The notes beneath the pieces are model-generated. The model was not told the DNA's origin and made no database searches. It was given only the letters and a program-made list of their open reading frames with translations. Source: Typhlomys cinereus (lineage: Eukaryota; Chordata; Mammalia; Rodentia; Platacanthomyidae). From it: DNA of 64,000 bases. Shown here one piece after another: positions 45,621-57,828 of the stretch. The first letter of the stretch is position 1, and every line of letters begins with the position of its first letter. Location: positions 1,267,846 to 1,331,845 of the forward strand of contig JALPQD010000407.1 of NCBI GenBank assembly GCA_023101885.1. The letters are read 5' to 3'. The position numbers and the translations under genes are program-made.

Positions 45621-48600
45621 TGGTCTCAAGCCGAGTCTGAAAGAAATGTTTTAGCCAAGCTGTAGAGAATATTTGCTTCCTCCTGATAGGCTTACATGTT
45701 TGAGTAATAAAGGTCATTCCAACCCAATTCCTAGGACTCCAGTGTTGTGGGGTCACCCAGATGACCAGAAGCTAGAGTTGTCTGTGCAAGGTCAGTGAGC
45801 TCTTAGGTCACCTATCTGCTGCCATGTAGCCCTGTTGGGTTGAGGCCAAAATAGAGATGGCTTGGGAGAATTCTTACTTTTGCCTTCCTCAGAACTCTTA
45901 CTTTCAGTGTCTGAATTTCTTAAGGATGTAAAGACAAAACCCAACCTGTGAGCCTTTTCTTGATGGCTAAATACAGGACAAAATACCTTCAAATATTTGC
46001 CTTATGTCTTCGAATTTCCATCCTTTTTTGGATATTATTTTTGGTCATTCTTACTTATTTGTTAGCTCTTTGATCATATAGAAATGATTTTTTAAAATTC
46101 TTCTTTCCTTTGTAGTGATTTGAGTAATCTAAAATGTTATTACCAGAAAATAAATTCAGTTCTATTAGTTTCTCCCTACACAATGTATTGTCTCCATCCA
46201 CTTCTTTCTATTTTATTACCAACCTGAATAACATCTTTTTTTTAAACTTTTCTTGTGTCCTCAGTTGCCTTTTGAATACAAGCTTTCTCAGCCTTGTTAC
46301 TATAGATGCATTTGTAAGGTTAATTCTGTATTGCGAATTGTCCTGTGTATTGAAGAATATTACAGAACCAAACTTTATCACTGTATGAGAGAAACATACT
46401 CCCACTTTCCTCTATGGTTATGACAACCCAAAATATTTCCTGCAAAAAGACATTTCCAAATGTCTCCTGGAACACCCAAATCAACCTCCACTGAGAACCA
46501 CTTTTCTAGTCTATTAATCATGCAGAAATAATATATATATATATATAATACATATACACATACATAATGTATTCATTCATATATTATTAATACAAGCTTT
46601 AGCCTCAGCATCAAAACTTTAATTTCAATTAAAGAAGGCTAGAATTGATGAGACTTCAGTAGAAAATACTTTGTGACAGTTTTTGTCTAATCTTCAAATA
46701 AGGAAGTGTACATACATATGTGTTATAAGCTTTCATCAGTGGAAATCTTTCCATGGATCTAAAAGAAAGATTCAAATCTCTTAGGAAGCCACTCAAAGCC
46801 TTGTTAATTGTTTCTGTTTATAAATCTTAGTGATATCTTGAACCTGTTTTTTATCTAGCTAACAGCACTGATTTTTCTTTCCCCAAAGCCCTTTCCAGCT
46901 CTGTGGTCCTGTATTCCATTCTATTCCAGGACTGCTTTCCTGGCCCTGCTACCCACTTTCTCATCTTGTTGATTCAGCCTAACTGTCATTTCTTCAAATA
47001 GACATTTCGGCGCGGGAACAAATGAATGCATGAAGCATTTTTTAATTGAAGGTTGACTACTGTCATAGATGACATGCCTTATTCAAGACCCAACTAATAA
47101 ACAAGACAAATCAAATCAAAACAAACCTAAATGTTATCAGCCACCCACATGCCCAACAGTTGCCTGTGATTTTCTTCTTCGTTTGCTGAGATCTGAAACA
47201 TGGATTCACATAACGCCCACTGGCCAGACATCAGAACTTTTTCTGTTCATCTTTCACTCCCCCTTGGCATCCTGGAGTGGTCCCATAAGCCAGCGCTTTA
47301 TCACACAAATAGAATCTGAGGAATCATAAATAAAACCAACTTCCTCCTTTGTATCTCCTTACCCAGATAAACTGAAATTTGAAAGCATGTATTGACATTA
47401 CATATGTTCTGTTTCTCAAAGGGAATCAACTGTTTTTCAGTTCATTTTAAAAAATGAAACTATTGATGCTAAGTTCAAATTTCTTTTGTGTTTAGATCTA
47501 GAAAGATAAGCATTAAGATTTTTGTTTGACCTCTACTAAAATGTCAACATGACAATTCTTTTACCTTGAGGTTAAAGTTAGTTTAAGATTTTCAGATCTT
47601 TGTTAAAAGGACTTTGGTGAGTTCTATTTGAATCATTAGACATTTACACGAACCTTCCCAGTGGTGGGTAAAAAGCCTGTGGAGACTGAGTATAAAAGAC
47701 AAGACACAATGCTCATTCTCAATGTTTTCCACTATCCCTTCTAGAAGTGAGTTGAATTGGAAAAAGAGAATGCTCATTTTAACAACAGAGACGTCGAATT
47801 GACAGGACAATTGTAGAAAATATTGCAGGTCTATCACACCTTTTACATGTATAGTTTATCTGCATTATTTATACCAGATGATGAGAAACAGATACAAGAT
47901 GTCTGTTGTTTTCTCTGGGGAGAAATAAGTAATACTAATGAAATACAGATTATGCTTCAACAGATGATCAAAAATTAAAATTTATTACACCAATCAACTT
48001 TTGACATGGAGACCTCTTTGAAAGTCTTTGGAGAGCAGCTATTCTGAAAAGAGAAAAGGGATACTTGAACTGGAATATCTAAATGAGGCCTTAGAAAAAT
48101 CCTGAAAGAAAACAGTTGAGTCCTTAGTTTGTCTATATGAATAATGCATGCAGCACTAATCGGGATGTAACTAGAGGAACATCTGGGAAATCATGACTGG
48201 CTTCTGCTGGAGTAAGCCAGAGTCTGCAGAGCACACAGGACGAGCAAGGATTTCATCTACGTTTTCAAGAGAAGAAATGAAAATAAAAACTGACAGATGA
48301 GTGGATGCCTGGTGCTGTGAGGGAAAATGCTGGGTGGGAAGTGGGAGCTCCGGCTACAAGATTTTTGCAAATGAATAAGCAATTTTTCAGTTTCAAATTC
48401 CAAACAAAGTTGAATGGAAGACAGAGCGGTCCTCTAACCATCTCCCATGCCCACACATCCCACACGCTCAACATTCTGCACTCCAGTGGTATACTGTTAA
48501 AATCTATGAAAGCGTACCGAGTTACCACTGTCACCTAGAATCCAGAGTACGCATTTGGGATCGCTCTTGGTGTATTTTTTACGGATGCTGACAAATGCAA

Positions 48601-48774
48601 AGCAACGTTTCCTCCATTGTGGTATCGCACAAGGATGGCCTCCCCAATCTTGCTCCACCTACTCATCCTTCTTGCTCTGTAGTCTGCTTTGTGTGAAGTC
48701 GGTGGAATACTCCATCTTCTTTTCATCAATGCTATTGAGATAGGTTCTCCATTCATTTACTTCAAGCCTCTGTA
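45621..48774. other. AT-rich non-coding stretch, nothing recognised
   Basis: No gene recognised. A short (TA)n lies at 46531-46546. Confidence 0.3.
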
Positions 48775-48858
48775 TTTATTTTATATATTATTATATATTT
48801 TATAGACTTTTACGGATTTTATTTTATGTATTATTATGTATTTTATAGACTTTTATGG
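48775..48858. repeat. Two-copy 43-bp tandem duplication
   Basis: The phrase tatagacttttacgga at 48801 recurs as tatagacttttatgga at 48844, and the AT-rich lead-in (tattattatatatttta versus tattattatgtatttta) also matches. Period 43 bp. Confidence 0.8.
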
Positions 48859-49495
48859 AAAACACCATTGGCTCTTGCTCTTTGATCCACTTTCTCTTTC
48901 ATTCACTTTCTTTTTTTTTGTTTTTTGTTTTTTAAATAAATATCTTTATTATATATGTATCTGCATATATTTATCTGCATGTATTTATCCATTTGTCTGA
49001 GTATATATTATTTATTGCCATTTACATTTTATCTATTTCATTCACTTTCTATTGTTACATTAGGTGGCTGACTTTTAAGATGATGGTTGATAGGTACGTT
49101 AGCATCTACTGTGTTCATTGCTGCATTGCTGTATTCTGTCTTGTCCATGTTCTTTTCCCTATTTTTGCATCCACATTTTCTAGCTTTTATGTTTTAATGG
49201 GATATCTTTTGTGTATCCACATTTCATTAGCATGGTGAAATACTAGAAGCAGACTACCTCATAAAGAAAAGAGGTCTATTTTGGACCATGGTTCTGGAGG
49301 TATAAGGACCACAGAGCATGGCATCCATTTTGGTGAACTACATTCAAATTATGAAATACTATTTCGTTTCCTCTCACTTCTTAGAGCATCAGTTAACTTA
49401 CCTCCCCCTGCACTTTAGTAGTTATAGTTTTTTTAGTCTAGATTTTACAATATACTTTTGTAGCTAACGTCAAGTCCACTGTTCATTGATGAATT
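48859..49495. other. AT-rich non-coding stretch, nothing recognised
   Basis: Contains a T-rich block at 48911-48934 and an AT-alternating patch to 49030. No element identified. Confidence 0.3.
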
Positions 49496-49795
49496 CATAG
49501 CTGTTGGACACTTAGGAGGTAAGACCTGGTTGGAGGAAATAATTCAGTGTGTATGATTTGTCACTGATCCTCTGTGTGTCTCTCTATCTCCAGTTTGTGA
49601 TGACCACAGAGGTGGAGCGCGGTTCTGTCCCATAACATGCTCCTTACAATGACGCTGTGCTCCATCGCACCGGGCCAAGTAACCAGGGACTCCTCAAGAC
49701 ATGAGCCCAAATACGTCCTTTGTCCCTTAGAACTGTTTTCTCAAGAATTTTGCTATGGTGATGAAAATCTGGCTGATACACCCACAAAAGTGCAA
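49496..49795 (+). mobile_element. Possible ancient interspersed repeat (LTR or DNA transposon class)
   Basis: The order 'taggaggtaagacctggttggag', 'catgagcccaaatacgtcctttgtcc' and 'ctgttttctcaagaattttgctatggtgatgaaaatctggctgatac' follows a familiar old mammalian repeat pattern (ggaggtggggcctggt ... catgagccaaaataaa...ctttcc ... tttgtcacagcgatgaaaagctgactaacac). The exact family cannot be fixed by eye. Confidence 0.45.
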
Positions 49796-52275
49796 AGATG
49801 ACCCTCTTATTTTAACTAGGTCCCACTTGGAGGCATTAATCTTTGAGACTTGTTCACAGCGCACCTCTCGACATTTATAAACTTAGATTCAAGTATTCTA
49901 CACCCTTCCTATTTCCCTTGGAGATTTCTGCTCCCAGACTGCTTCTCTAAGTAATATCTTGTTATTAGGATGGAATGAAGCCTTTGCATGCTGGGCCAGA
50001 AAATGACAGTAAGTCAGTAAGTCATTTACTTTTAGAGATTCAATACCATGTTTTGCAGAATGGATGGGCCTACACCTCAAAAGGTAAGTAACTTGAGAAA
50101 GCTAAGTACTCAGATTTTCCTGCTAACAGACTTTTTTCCTTTAAAATAAAAGTGGTTTCAATGCATGCCATGGAAAATCAGATTTTTTATTTTATTTATT
50201 TGTGTGTGTGTGTGTGTGTGTTCACTTACTTTGTTTAGAAGAGTGCTTGAGCTGGAAAATTTGTGTTGCCTCTCTGCTGGGCTTTTGAATCAAATAAAGG
50301 GTAGAAGAGGGCTCCCTGCCAATCACAGGGTCTCCGTGCCAATCAGTCATACTGCAACTACACGTGGGGACCTCTGGAGAACAGACTCATTCTCTGAGAA
50401 AAAATGTTGTTCATCGCAGTTTGTTGCTTATTCCAGGTCGAAAATTATATAAATGTTAAAGTCTTATGCAATCCTACCACTCATTTTAAGGTATTTAAAG
50501 TACTGGGAGTTGATGTGTTAGCACTATTTTAGGAGCAGGAAAATTCCATATGGTGTTTTAAGTACTTAGCTCTATACTTGGTCATGATCAGAGTTTCTAG
50601 AAAACAGAATTCTGGGATAGGGTTTACTTTACTTAGTCCTTTTTCTGACGAGCATGAGTTTCACCCCTGAGCAAAATTATCAAGAGTTATGACTACAGGA
50701 ATGTTCCAGATACCAGATCCACTGTAGGGGTCACCTGACATTCCTTGTAAATGTGAGAAGATTGCACGCTGGCAGAGGGGCCATTTGTGGCTTTGAGGGA
50801 GGGAGACAGGTATGGATGTCAGCCGGGCTTTCTGAAGGGGGGGCTTGGAGGATTGAGCTTCATTCGAAGTACTGAAGGGGACAAAGAACAATAAAGAAAA
50901 CAATTACCTTAATGGAGAGGAAGAAGCAGAAAGAGCCCCCAAAGATCAAAAATCAAGAGAATGAAGTCAACAGAAAGATTTTCCTTTCTGTCTCTTTGTG
51001 TTTTGCTTTTATATGGGCATCAGTTACTGAAAATCTTGCATGCCTTGCGTTTCTGGATCTCAGCAGATAAGAAGTTAAATCTTCAGAAGGCAATGAAACA
51101 TGGACCTAAAGGTTATGCAGGAGAAAGCAGAGAAGACGTGGAAGTCCATAGTCAATTGATCTCTGACCACAGAAAGCTCTGCTCCCTCTGCTTCCATCGA
51201 ATCTCTGCTCTCTTCTCATTATTGTTTTTTGAAATTATTATCAAAATGAAATGAATGAACCATGGAGATTGTGTTATTTTCTTCGTTATTTCAATTCACC
51301 TGCGAAACAATTTCTGGAACATTCTATCCACAACCCAAGTAGAGAGAGAGCTTTTCCTTTGTGTCTCCACTTAAGTTACTCACATGACTTTGAAATAGTT
51401 TCCTAAGTTGTGCTAAACTTTTAGAGAGAACCAGAGAACGATTTGTGCCAAATAAAATGTAAAAGGGAGGATATAAAGAAGGAAGAGCAAGCATATTCTT
51501 TGGCCCAACTTACCACGAATTTTGATACACACATCTTATAAACATATTTGTGCTCCGTTCCTTCCTTGCAATCTTTCCTTTATATTTTATTTGGCACAAA
51601 CATTTGTCTAGTTTTCAAGCAAATTTCAGTGCAGTTCAGAAAGTTGCATAACTCCCCCCCCAGCATGAGAAACTTTAAAACCTTAAAAGTCTTTTTTTTT
51701 TTTTAAGCTGAGGAATGTATTTTATGGAGAGTTTGTTATTGCAAGCTGGGCTGTGGCACCTAAATAATTAGCCTGTCCCCAATATACTTGTGAAATTATT
51801 GCCTTAAGTTCTCCTTGGTGACTGTTTGCCATTAAATTAGTAGGATAAATAATTTATGCCAAAACGTGAACCTGAGCATACCATTAAACCCTGAAAGAAT
51901 TTTCTCATGACTTGTAAGAAATCAGACAAAAGACAGTTCCCCTAAGTGTGGGCTATCCTGTGGGACAAGCAGTGTGTTAGCACCAAGGTCATAGGGAGGA
52001 GGAGAAGATCCTGGAGTTGCTCAGCCTGTGTCACATTTATTGAATGAGGTGTGTGAAACCTCATACTAAGTGTGTACACAAGAAAGAGGTGAATCTACAA
52101 GGTGGACTAGAAGCAAGCAGATTTGAGTGAAAAAATTCCTGGTGATTAGGGAAAAACCTATATTTTTTGCTTTGGGTTTGTGGTCACAATTCTTGAGTTT
52201 TTGTTGATAAAATCACTGAAGTGCTATTATAGGAAAAATCTGATTTGATAGGAAAAGGGTGGGACTCAAGAACAT
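49796..52275. other. Non-coding stretch, nothing recognised
   Basis: A (TG)n of about 22 bp lies at 50201-50221, a C run at 51654-51661 and a T run at 51691-51704. No gene or mobile element is supported. Confidence 0.3.
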
Positions 52276-52355
52276 TTCCTTCCTTCCTTCCTTCCTTCCT
52301 TCCTTCCTTCCTTCCTTCCTTCCTTCCTTCCTTCCTTCCTTCCTTCCTTCCTTCC
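52276..52355. repeat. (TTCC)20 tetranucleotide microsatellite
   Basis: Twenty uninterrupted TTCC units, followed by an interrupted extension (tttcttccttccttc) to about 52370. It is the reverse complement of the motif at 5071-5150 and, by coincidence, the same length. Confidence 0.95.
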
Positions 52356-52629
52356 TTTCTTCCTTCCTTCTTTTTACAATTCTACAACTATTTATTCTGT
52401 GATATTGGAAAAGAGAGAAAGGGTGACAGAGAGAGAATAAATAAGTTAAAATTATCAAAAATAAAATATTATCTTCAAATAAACACTGATAGTAATTCTG
52501 GGGATAACCGCGTGGACCAAATTTCAAAAAACACTGGTACATGTGATTTGATGAGTTTTGCCAGCCTGTAGTTGGGGTTCCTGCCTCATTCACTTAACAC
52601 TTTCAGTGCCTAACTTGATATCTGTGTTC

Positions 52630-52671
52630 AATGAATGCAATCACTGTGGCAATGAATGCAATTGCTGTGGC
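52630..52671. repeat. Two-copy 21-bp tandem duplication
   Basis: aatgaatgcaatcactgtgg at 52630 and aatgaatgcaattgctgtgg at 52651, with two differences. The context continues caattgcg. Confidence 0.85.
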
Positions 52672-53229
52672 AATTGCGTCTAGCTCTGTTTCAAAGAGTC
52701 GTCAATATGACAGATACCGCTTTGGCTGTCTGGGTAGAAAGAGTTGTTTCAATATTCCTTTCATTACTCTGAGCACATTCCCTCCTCAAGTCTTCTTTCT
52801 AACAATTTTCATGTGATATATTAGCTTTCGTGGCAGGGATTGTGATAAGAAGAATGGCAAAGGAGGCCTTCAAAAATCAAGAGTTCAATACACAAGGCAC
52901 AATACACAGACTAGGCCCGAGAGTTTTCTTGCCCTCCTGGGTTTTGCCTGCCCTTCCATACATTTTCAGGGCTGAGCTCCTTTCCTGGTCTGTCTTCTCT
53001 CTAAGGATGTCTTCCTGGTGTTTCAGCCAAGCTACACCCTGGGAACACACAGGTAGTCGGCAGTATGCACCATGCTTCATAAAATACACTATAATGAACT
53101 ATAGCCTATCAAGGTTGAAGAGATCAGAGTAAATATGTCGAGAAACTGCTGTTGAACCTGAGAGCCAAGATCATTGGGTTTCAACTAAAATAAAAATATG
53201 GAGTAAGGATGACTGGAGGAAATTATTTT
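52672..53229. other. Non-coding stretch, nothing recognised
   Basis: No element identified. The 100-codon plus frame at 52830-53132 shows no domain. Confidence 0.3.
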
Positions 53230-53545
53230 TTAATGTATGTATGTATATATGTGTGTGGGTGTGTGTTCTGCATGTAGGTGGGTATATGTACATGGGTACA
53301 AAAGGGCACTTGAGTGTATGTGCTTGTGGAAACCCAAGGGCGACATTGAGAATCATCCTTGATTGCTTTTGCCCCTTTATGGCTTTGCCCTGGGGTTTTT
53401 CCAAGCTCTGCCTTCCAGGGCTGAATTTGCAGGTGGGGGCTGCCATATCTGCTTGGCACTTTTATGTGGATCTGCGGATCTGAACTCAGCTCCTTTTGCT
53501 TGCAAAACAAAGGCTTTAATCACTGATCCATCTCCCTAGTCTGGA
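53230..53545 (-). mobile_element. Old B3/B2-like SINE (antisense)
   Basis: Tail side atgtatgtatgtatatatgtgtgtgg, body 'aacccaagggcgacattgagaatcatccttgattgcttttgcc' (shared in pattern with 35875-36142), 'gcggatctgaactcagctcc' and right end ttaatcactgatccatctccctagtc. Confidence 0.78.
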
Positions 53546-55435
53546 GCAGATTATTATGGAAAGCAAAGCAAATGTGGAAGGGAGAAATATGGGAGAAGAA
53601 AGTCTAGCATAGCAAAAGCTGCTCAGTGAATGAGAAGAGACTATAGAGGTTGTAAAGGGAAGATCACTGACCATTTTCATCATTGTTTTAAGCGTGTGAC
53701 TTGTTGTCACAGTTAGTTAGGACCAAATGGTTTAAGAGAACAAGATGTTTTATGTTGGCTTATGACAGTCTGGTAACAGTTTCTTGCCCAGCTTGGCAGG
53801 AGAGCCCATGTCATCACCAGGTGCCCAGGGAACTGCCCACATCAGATCCACAGGATGCTGAAAGAGGGATAATCCTCATTGCTAGACATGCATGACTCAC
53901 CAAGTATGCAGAAGAATGCCAACTTCTTTACCAGCTCCCTTCAGCTTACCTGCCGAGGGACTAGTTCTACCACCATACGCTGAACCTTCCCCATCAACTG
54001 AACAAAGTCCTGCAAGCTTCATGGGGAGCTAACTCAACTACAGATTCTTTAAAAATATGCCCAGAGCTCAACCATTAGGTTTATACCTACATCTAGTTAT
54101 GCTACTATGCTACTAGAAGTTGCAATTGAGTAAAACTGTAAGATGTGACAGGATAGAAATAACCTGAAGTACATTTGAACTTGTCATGGCTGACTTTACA
54201 TATTTTTGTATGCTTTTCATCTCCTCTGTTCACAGATCTCTAGCACACTTCAAGCCAGCAACCTATTTAGCTTCAGGGGACAAATCCAAATAGGTTAATA
54301 CAATCATATCTATCTTCTTCCTGTTTGCCAGAGAACTTATTATCCTAGATTCTCTTGTATGTGATGCACAGCTGTCCAATCAGTGTAAAGAAAAGTTGTT
54401 GAAGTCTTGCATTAGCCCATCTACTGCCATTGTAAAAAATGGGAAATTTAGTGGCTGGATAGGCAAACATATTTTCTTACAGTTTCAGAGGCCAGAATCA
54501 GTCTCGCTTGGTTAGAGTGGAGAAACTAGTACCACCATAGTTCCTTTTGGAGACCAGGTGGGGGACTCCTGTTGTGTATTCCTTCCTGGGGTCATTCCTG
54601 GCCTATGAGTCCTTTCTTCTATCAGCCCAGCTTCCTGATATGAGCAGTGCATCTTCCACTTGGCTTAGGCTCCCCCCAACCCCAACTGGAACACTTATCT
54701 TTCTATTTAGGGCCCTTGGGGGTGTTTCCCAAAGAATTTCTCTACCTCAAGGGATCACTTCGGTAGGTCCTTTGCCATATAAGCTAATATACACAGGTTC
54801 TACAAACAAAGACAAATGCAAGGTGACTGTTATGTAGTCTACAACAAGGACTCTAGGTAAAATTTGCCTTCCTACTAACAGAATTCTCTTTTCAGTTTCC
54901 CCTTCCTTCTTTCTAGATGATTTGGGAGAAACATTTGTGCCTGCAGCTGACAATTAAGGTTGAAAACCTTCCACACCAAGGACAGCAAGAACCTCAGTTC
55001 TTGCCAGCACGGTTGGGAGTTATAAAGAGTCTTGAAGAACATGCCTCCCAATTCCCTGCTGGGTAAGATCAGTCACTGTCCTTTCTCTTAATGCCACAGG
55101 TAGGTGGAACTGTTGCTTGCAGTTGAATACCTCACCATTCCACTGGACTGGTGGAGCAAAGTTAAATACTTTATATAGTCAGGAAAAATATTATTATAGC
55201 TTTAATGTTCGCATAGGAAGAAAAACAAGCAGGGATGCGGGAGAAGTATACTTCTGGATCAACTTGATATTAAAGAATAAAGGCTCAGAAAAAACATTAT
55301 GAATATTCAGCCTCAGCAAATCAATTCACGAGTGAAAGCTCAACTTTTGGTCTGTGCTTTGAGATCCTTCCACCTCTTGAAGACTTGGGAAAATGGAAAT
55401 GATATCTCTGAGTGGAAAAAAGAAAGAGGAGGGGA
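53546..55435. other. Non-coding stretch, nothing firmly recognised
   Basis: Moderately GC-balanced DNA. 54420-54850 (tacagtttcagaggccagaatc onward) may be an old interspersed repeat, but I could not place it in a family. Confidence 0.3.
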
Positions 55436-55735
55436 GATGGAGAGATGGCTCAGTCAGTAAAGTGCTTAACACACAGTATGAAGACCGGAATTCAGATCTC
55501 CAGAATAAATGTAACAATGACAGTGTAGGTTTGTAATTCAAGTTCTACGGAGTTGGAGGAGACAGGCAGATCAGGACAGTGAGCCTAGACCAATCTAGCG
55601 AGTTCCAGGTTAGTGAGAATCTCTGTCTCAAAATGTAAGACGACGAATGACATAGGAAGACACCAAAACTGGCCTCTGGTTTATGTGCAGGGGAGCAAGC
55701 CTGCGCGCGCGCACGCGCACACACACTGCAAGAAC
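55436..55735 (+). mobile_element. B4-like composite SINE
   Basis: Head ggagagatggctcagtcagtaaagtgc, gaccggaattcagatctccag, B1-like 'tgtaggtttgtaattcaag', 'gtgagaatctctgtctcaaa' and an end of gcgcgcgcgcacgcgcacacac at 55702-55726. Confidence 0.8.
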
Positions 55736-56636
55736 ATATTAAGCTTTTCCCGGAACACATACTTTAACCAGGTTTCAAGTACTTCTAACCTAATATCATT
55801 TAATGGGGGAGAGCTCTTGACATTAAGAGGTAAAATTTGTATTTGAAAGGTCCGGATCCTGACACATTAAAGGACGTTGGCAACAAACAGAGTTACTGAA
55901 GGCTGTTATTACGGAAGAACAAAGAAACGGTGGTGTCTCTGGAGCTGAAGGTGTATCCAGCCGGGCTGCTGCAACACAGCGATGAGTAGGCACCTGGCTT
56001 TCTCTTTTTTTCTTTAGGACAGCTTGATCCAAATAAAACATGGTATGTTTCATCACCCATAATGGAAAGTGCCTGTCACTCCTTGAGCATCATCATATGG
56101 TTGGTGGCCGGTGGATAATGGACTAATGAGTGTCAAGGTGACTGGCTTTCAATGCACACAAAACTAAAAATTATAGACCTGTCATCCCAGAGGCAGGCCA
56201 CAATTAGCTGTCTATGCAACTCGAAATATCCATTTTGCCAGCTAAGTAATCACTTGACTTGAGTTTTTCATTTTGGAAGCACATCTGAGCCTTTTGTCTG
56301 CAGGTCCTTTAGAATGGGGGATACAAAAGTAAATAAACAGTGCACTTAATCAGACATATTCCTTTTAGAAACACCCCTTACCAAACACATAGGCAAGTCC
56401 CAATGTTTTTATAACAGTAACCACCATAATGTAACAAAATGCTGTAAGCCCTGGGTGTTTAATTTGGAGATAGTAAAAGTTCATGTTAAAACGTATGAGT
56501 CATGCCTTAATACCTTGAAGTTCAGGGCCCAGAGGGGAGGAAAAGATGATTTTAGCAGTTGGATAACTTAGTTAAGGTGAATATATAAGCAATTAAATTA
56601 GAATGAGGAATTTCAATCTTAGAAGCAGTTACTTCT
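55736..56636. other. Non-coding stretch, nothing recognised
   Basis: No gene or element identified. Confidence 0.3.
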
Positions 56637-56930
56637 GCTTTGAGAGATGGCTCAGCAAATAAAACATTTGCCATGCAAGCCAGTGGCCTAAGCCTGGGTT
56701 CCCAGAATCCATATGAAGCTAAGCCCAACAGCGCATAAGTGGAATACCAGCTCCTCTGTGGGAAAATGGGTTAGAGGCAGGAGGAGGGGGATCTACAAAA
56801 ACTTGCAAGCCTGTGAGCCCCTAGTAAACAGTGGGGGGGGGCAAGAAAGACTGTCTAAAACAAGATGGAAGGCAAGGACTAATGTCAGAGGTTGATCTCT
56901 GACCTCTGATAAGTGTCAAGATATAAGCAA
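56637..56930 (+). mobile_element. B4-like composite SINE
   Basis: ctttgagagatggctcagcaaataaaac head, 'ctgggttcccagaatccatatg', 'gcaagaaagactgtctaaaac' and 'cagaggttgatctctgacctctg' end. A (CT)n patch follows at 56941-56964. Confidence 0.8.
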
Positions 56931-56964
56931 AACCATGTACATTCTCTCTCTCTCTCTCTCTCTC

Positions 56965-57828
56965 TTTTTCTTCTCTCAGAGAAACATTCACTGCTTCGAA
57001 ACTGTCCATTTGCCAGTTTTCTATTTAGATTTGATTTCCAATTTCCCATCTACCTTCTTCTCATAGTTTTTTAGAGCTAGAGAAAATTATGTCTATATAG
57101 CCTGCACTGGAAAATTGCATTGCAATTTTCATCCTAAATCCAGTAAACTTCAGGATTCGTCAATCTCTGGTCTGATTCCAGGCTGTCTGATTGAACACAG
57201 ATTCTCCTCCCTCATCTTCTAGTCCACGTTACACTCTCTCCCTCTCACATCAATGATCTATGTCTAAATTTAAATTGCCAAGCCACAGGGATACAAGAGA
57301 AGTTGACGATCAATACAAATTAAGGGAAAGATCAGAAGTCTGAGATCAGAAGTGTTTGAATGAAATTCTCTCCATAAGTCTTGGCAACCTCGTAATTTTA
57401 TTTAACTTTCCACGGTGCTTTTGATTACTGGGAATGCTAAGGCAGGGCTGCACAGAACAGAAAAGATTTGCCTGGCACGGAAAAAAGAAAACTGAATTTG
57501 TATAGTATTGAAGTAGGTCCTAACTGAGGCTGTTGATGATGAAATATTGACTCTTCTATTGTTTTGAGTGACAGAGTGTCATTTTTTTTTTAAACTGGGA
57601 ATTGATTTCTGAGCCTCAGTCCAGGAGTGACTGAATTTGCAATTAGAGTCATTCTGTTGTGTAACTCAGATTATGCAAAGAACAATAGAGAGATATAGCC
57701 AAAGATATGGTGCATGGCTTTACTCTAATTTCTCATTATTTGGTATATAGTTGATGTTTAAAAGGCCAAAAAGCTTTTCTTTTTCTCTCTCTTTTTTTTT
57801 TTAAAAAAACAACTTTTCACTCCTCTTT
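56965..57828. other. AT-rich non-coding stretch, nothing recognised
   Basis: No gene or element identified. A T/A-rich run at 57787-57808 precedes the L1 insertion site. Confidence 0.3.

Noticed and set aside
52213..52593. Frames with Glu-Gly-Arg-Lys or Phe-Leu-Pro-Ser repeats
   Set aside because: Translations of the (TTCC)20 microsatellite.
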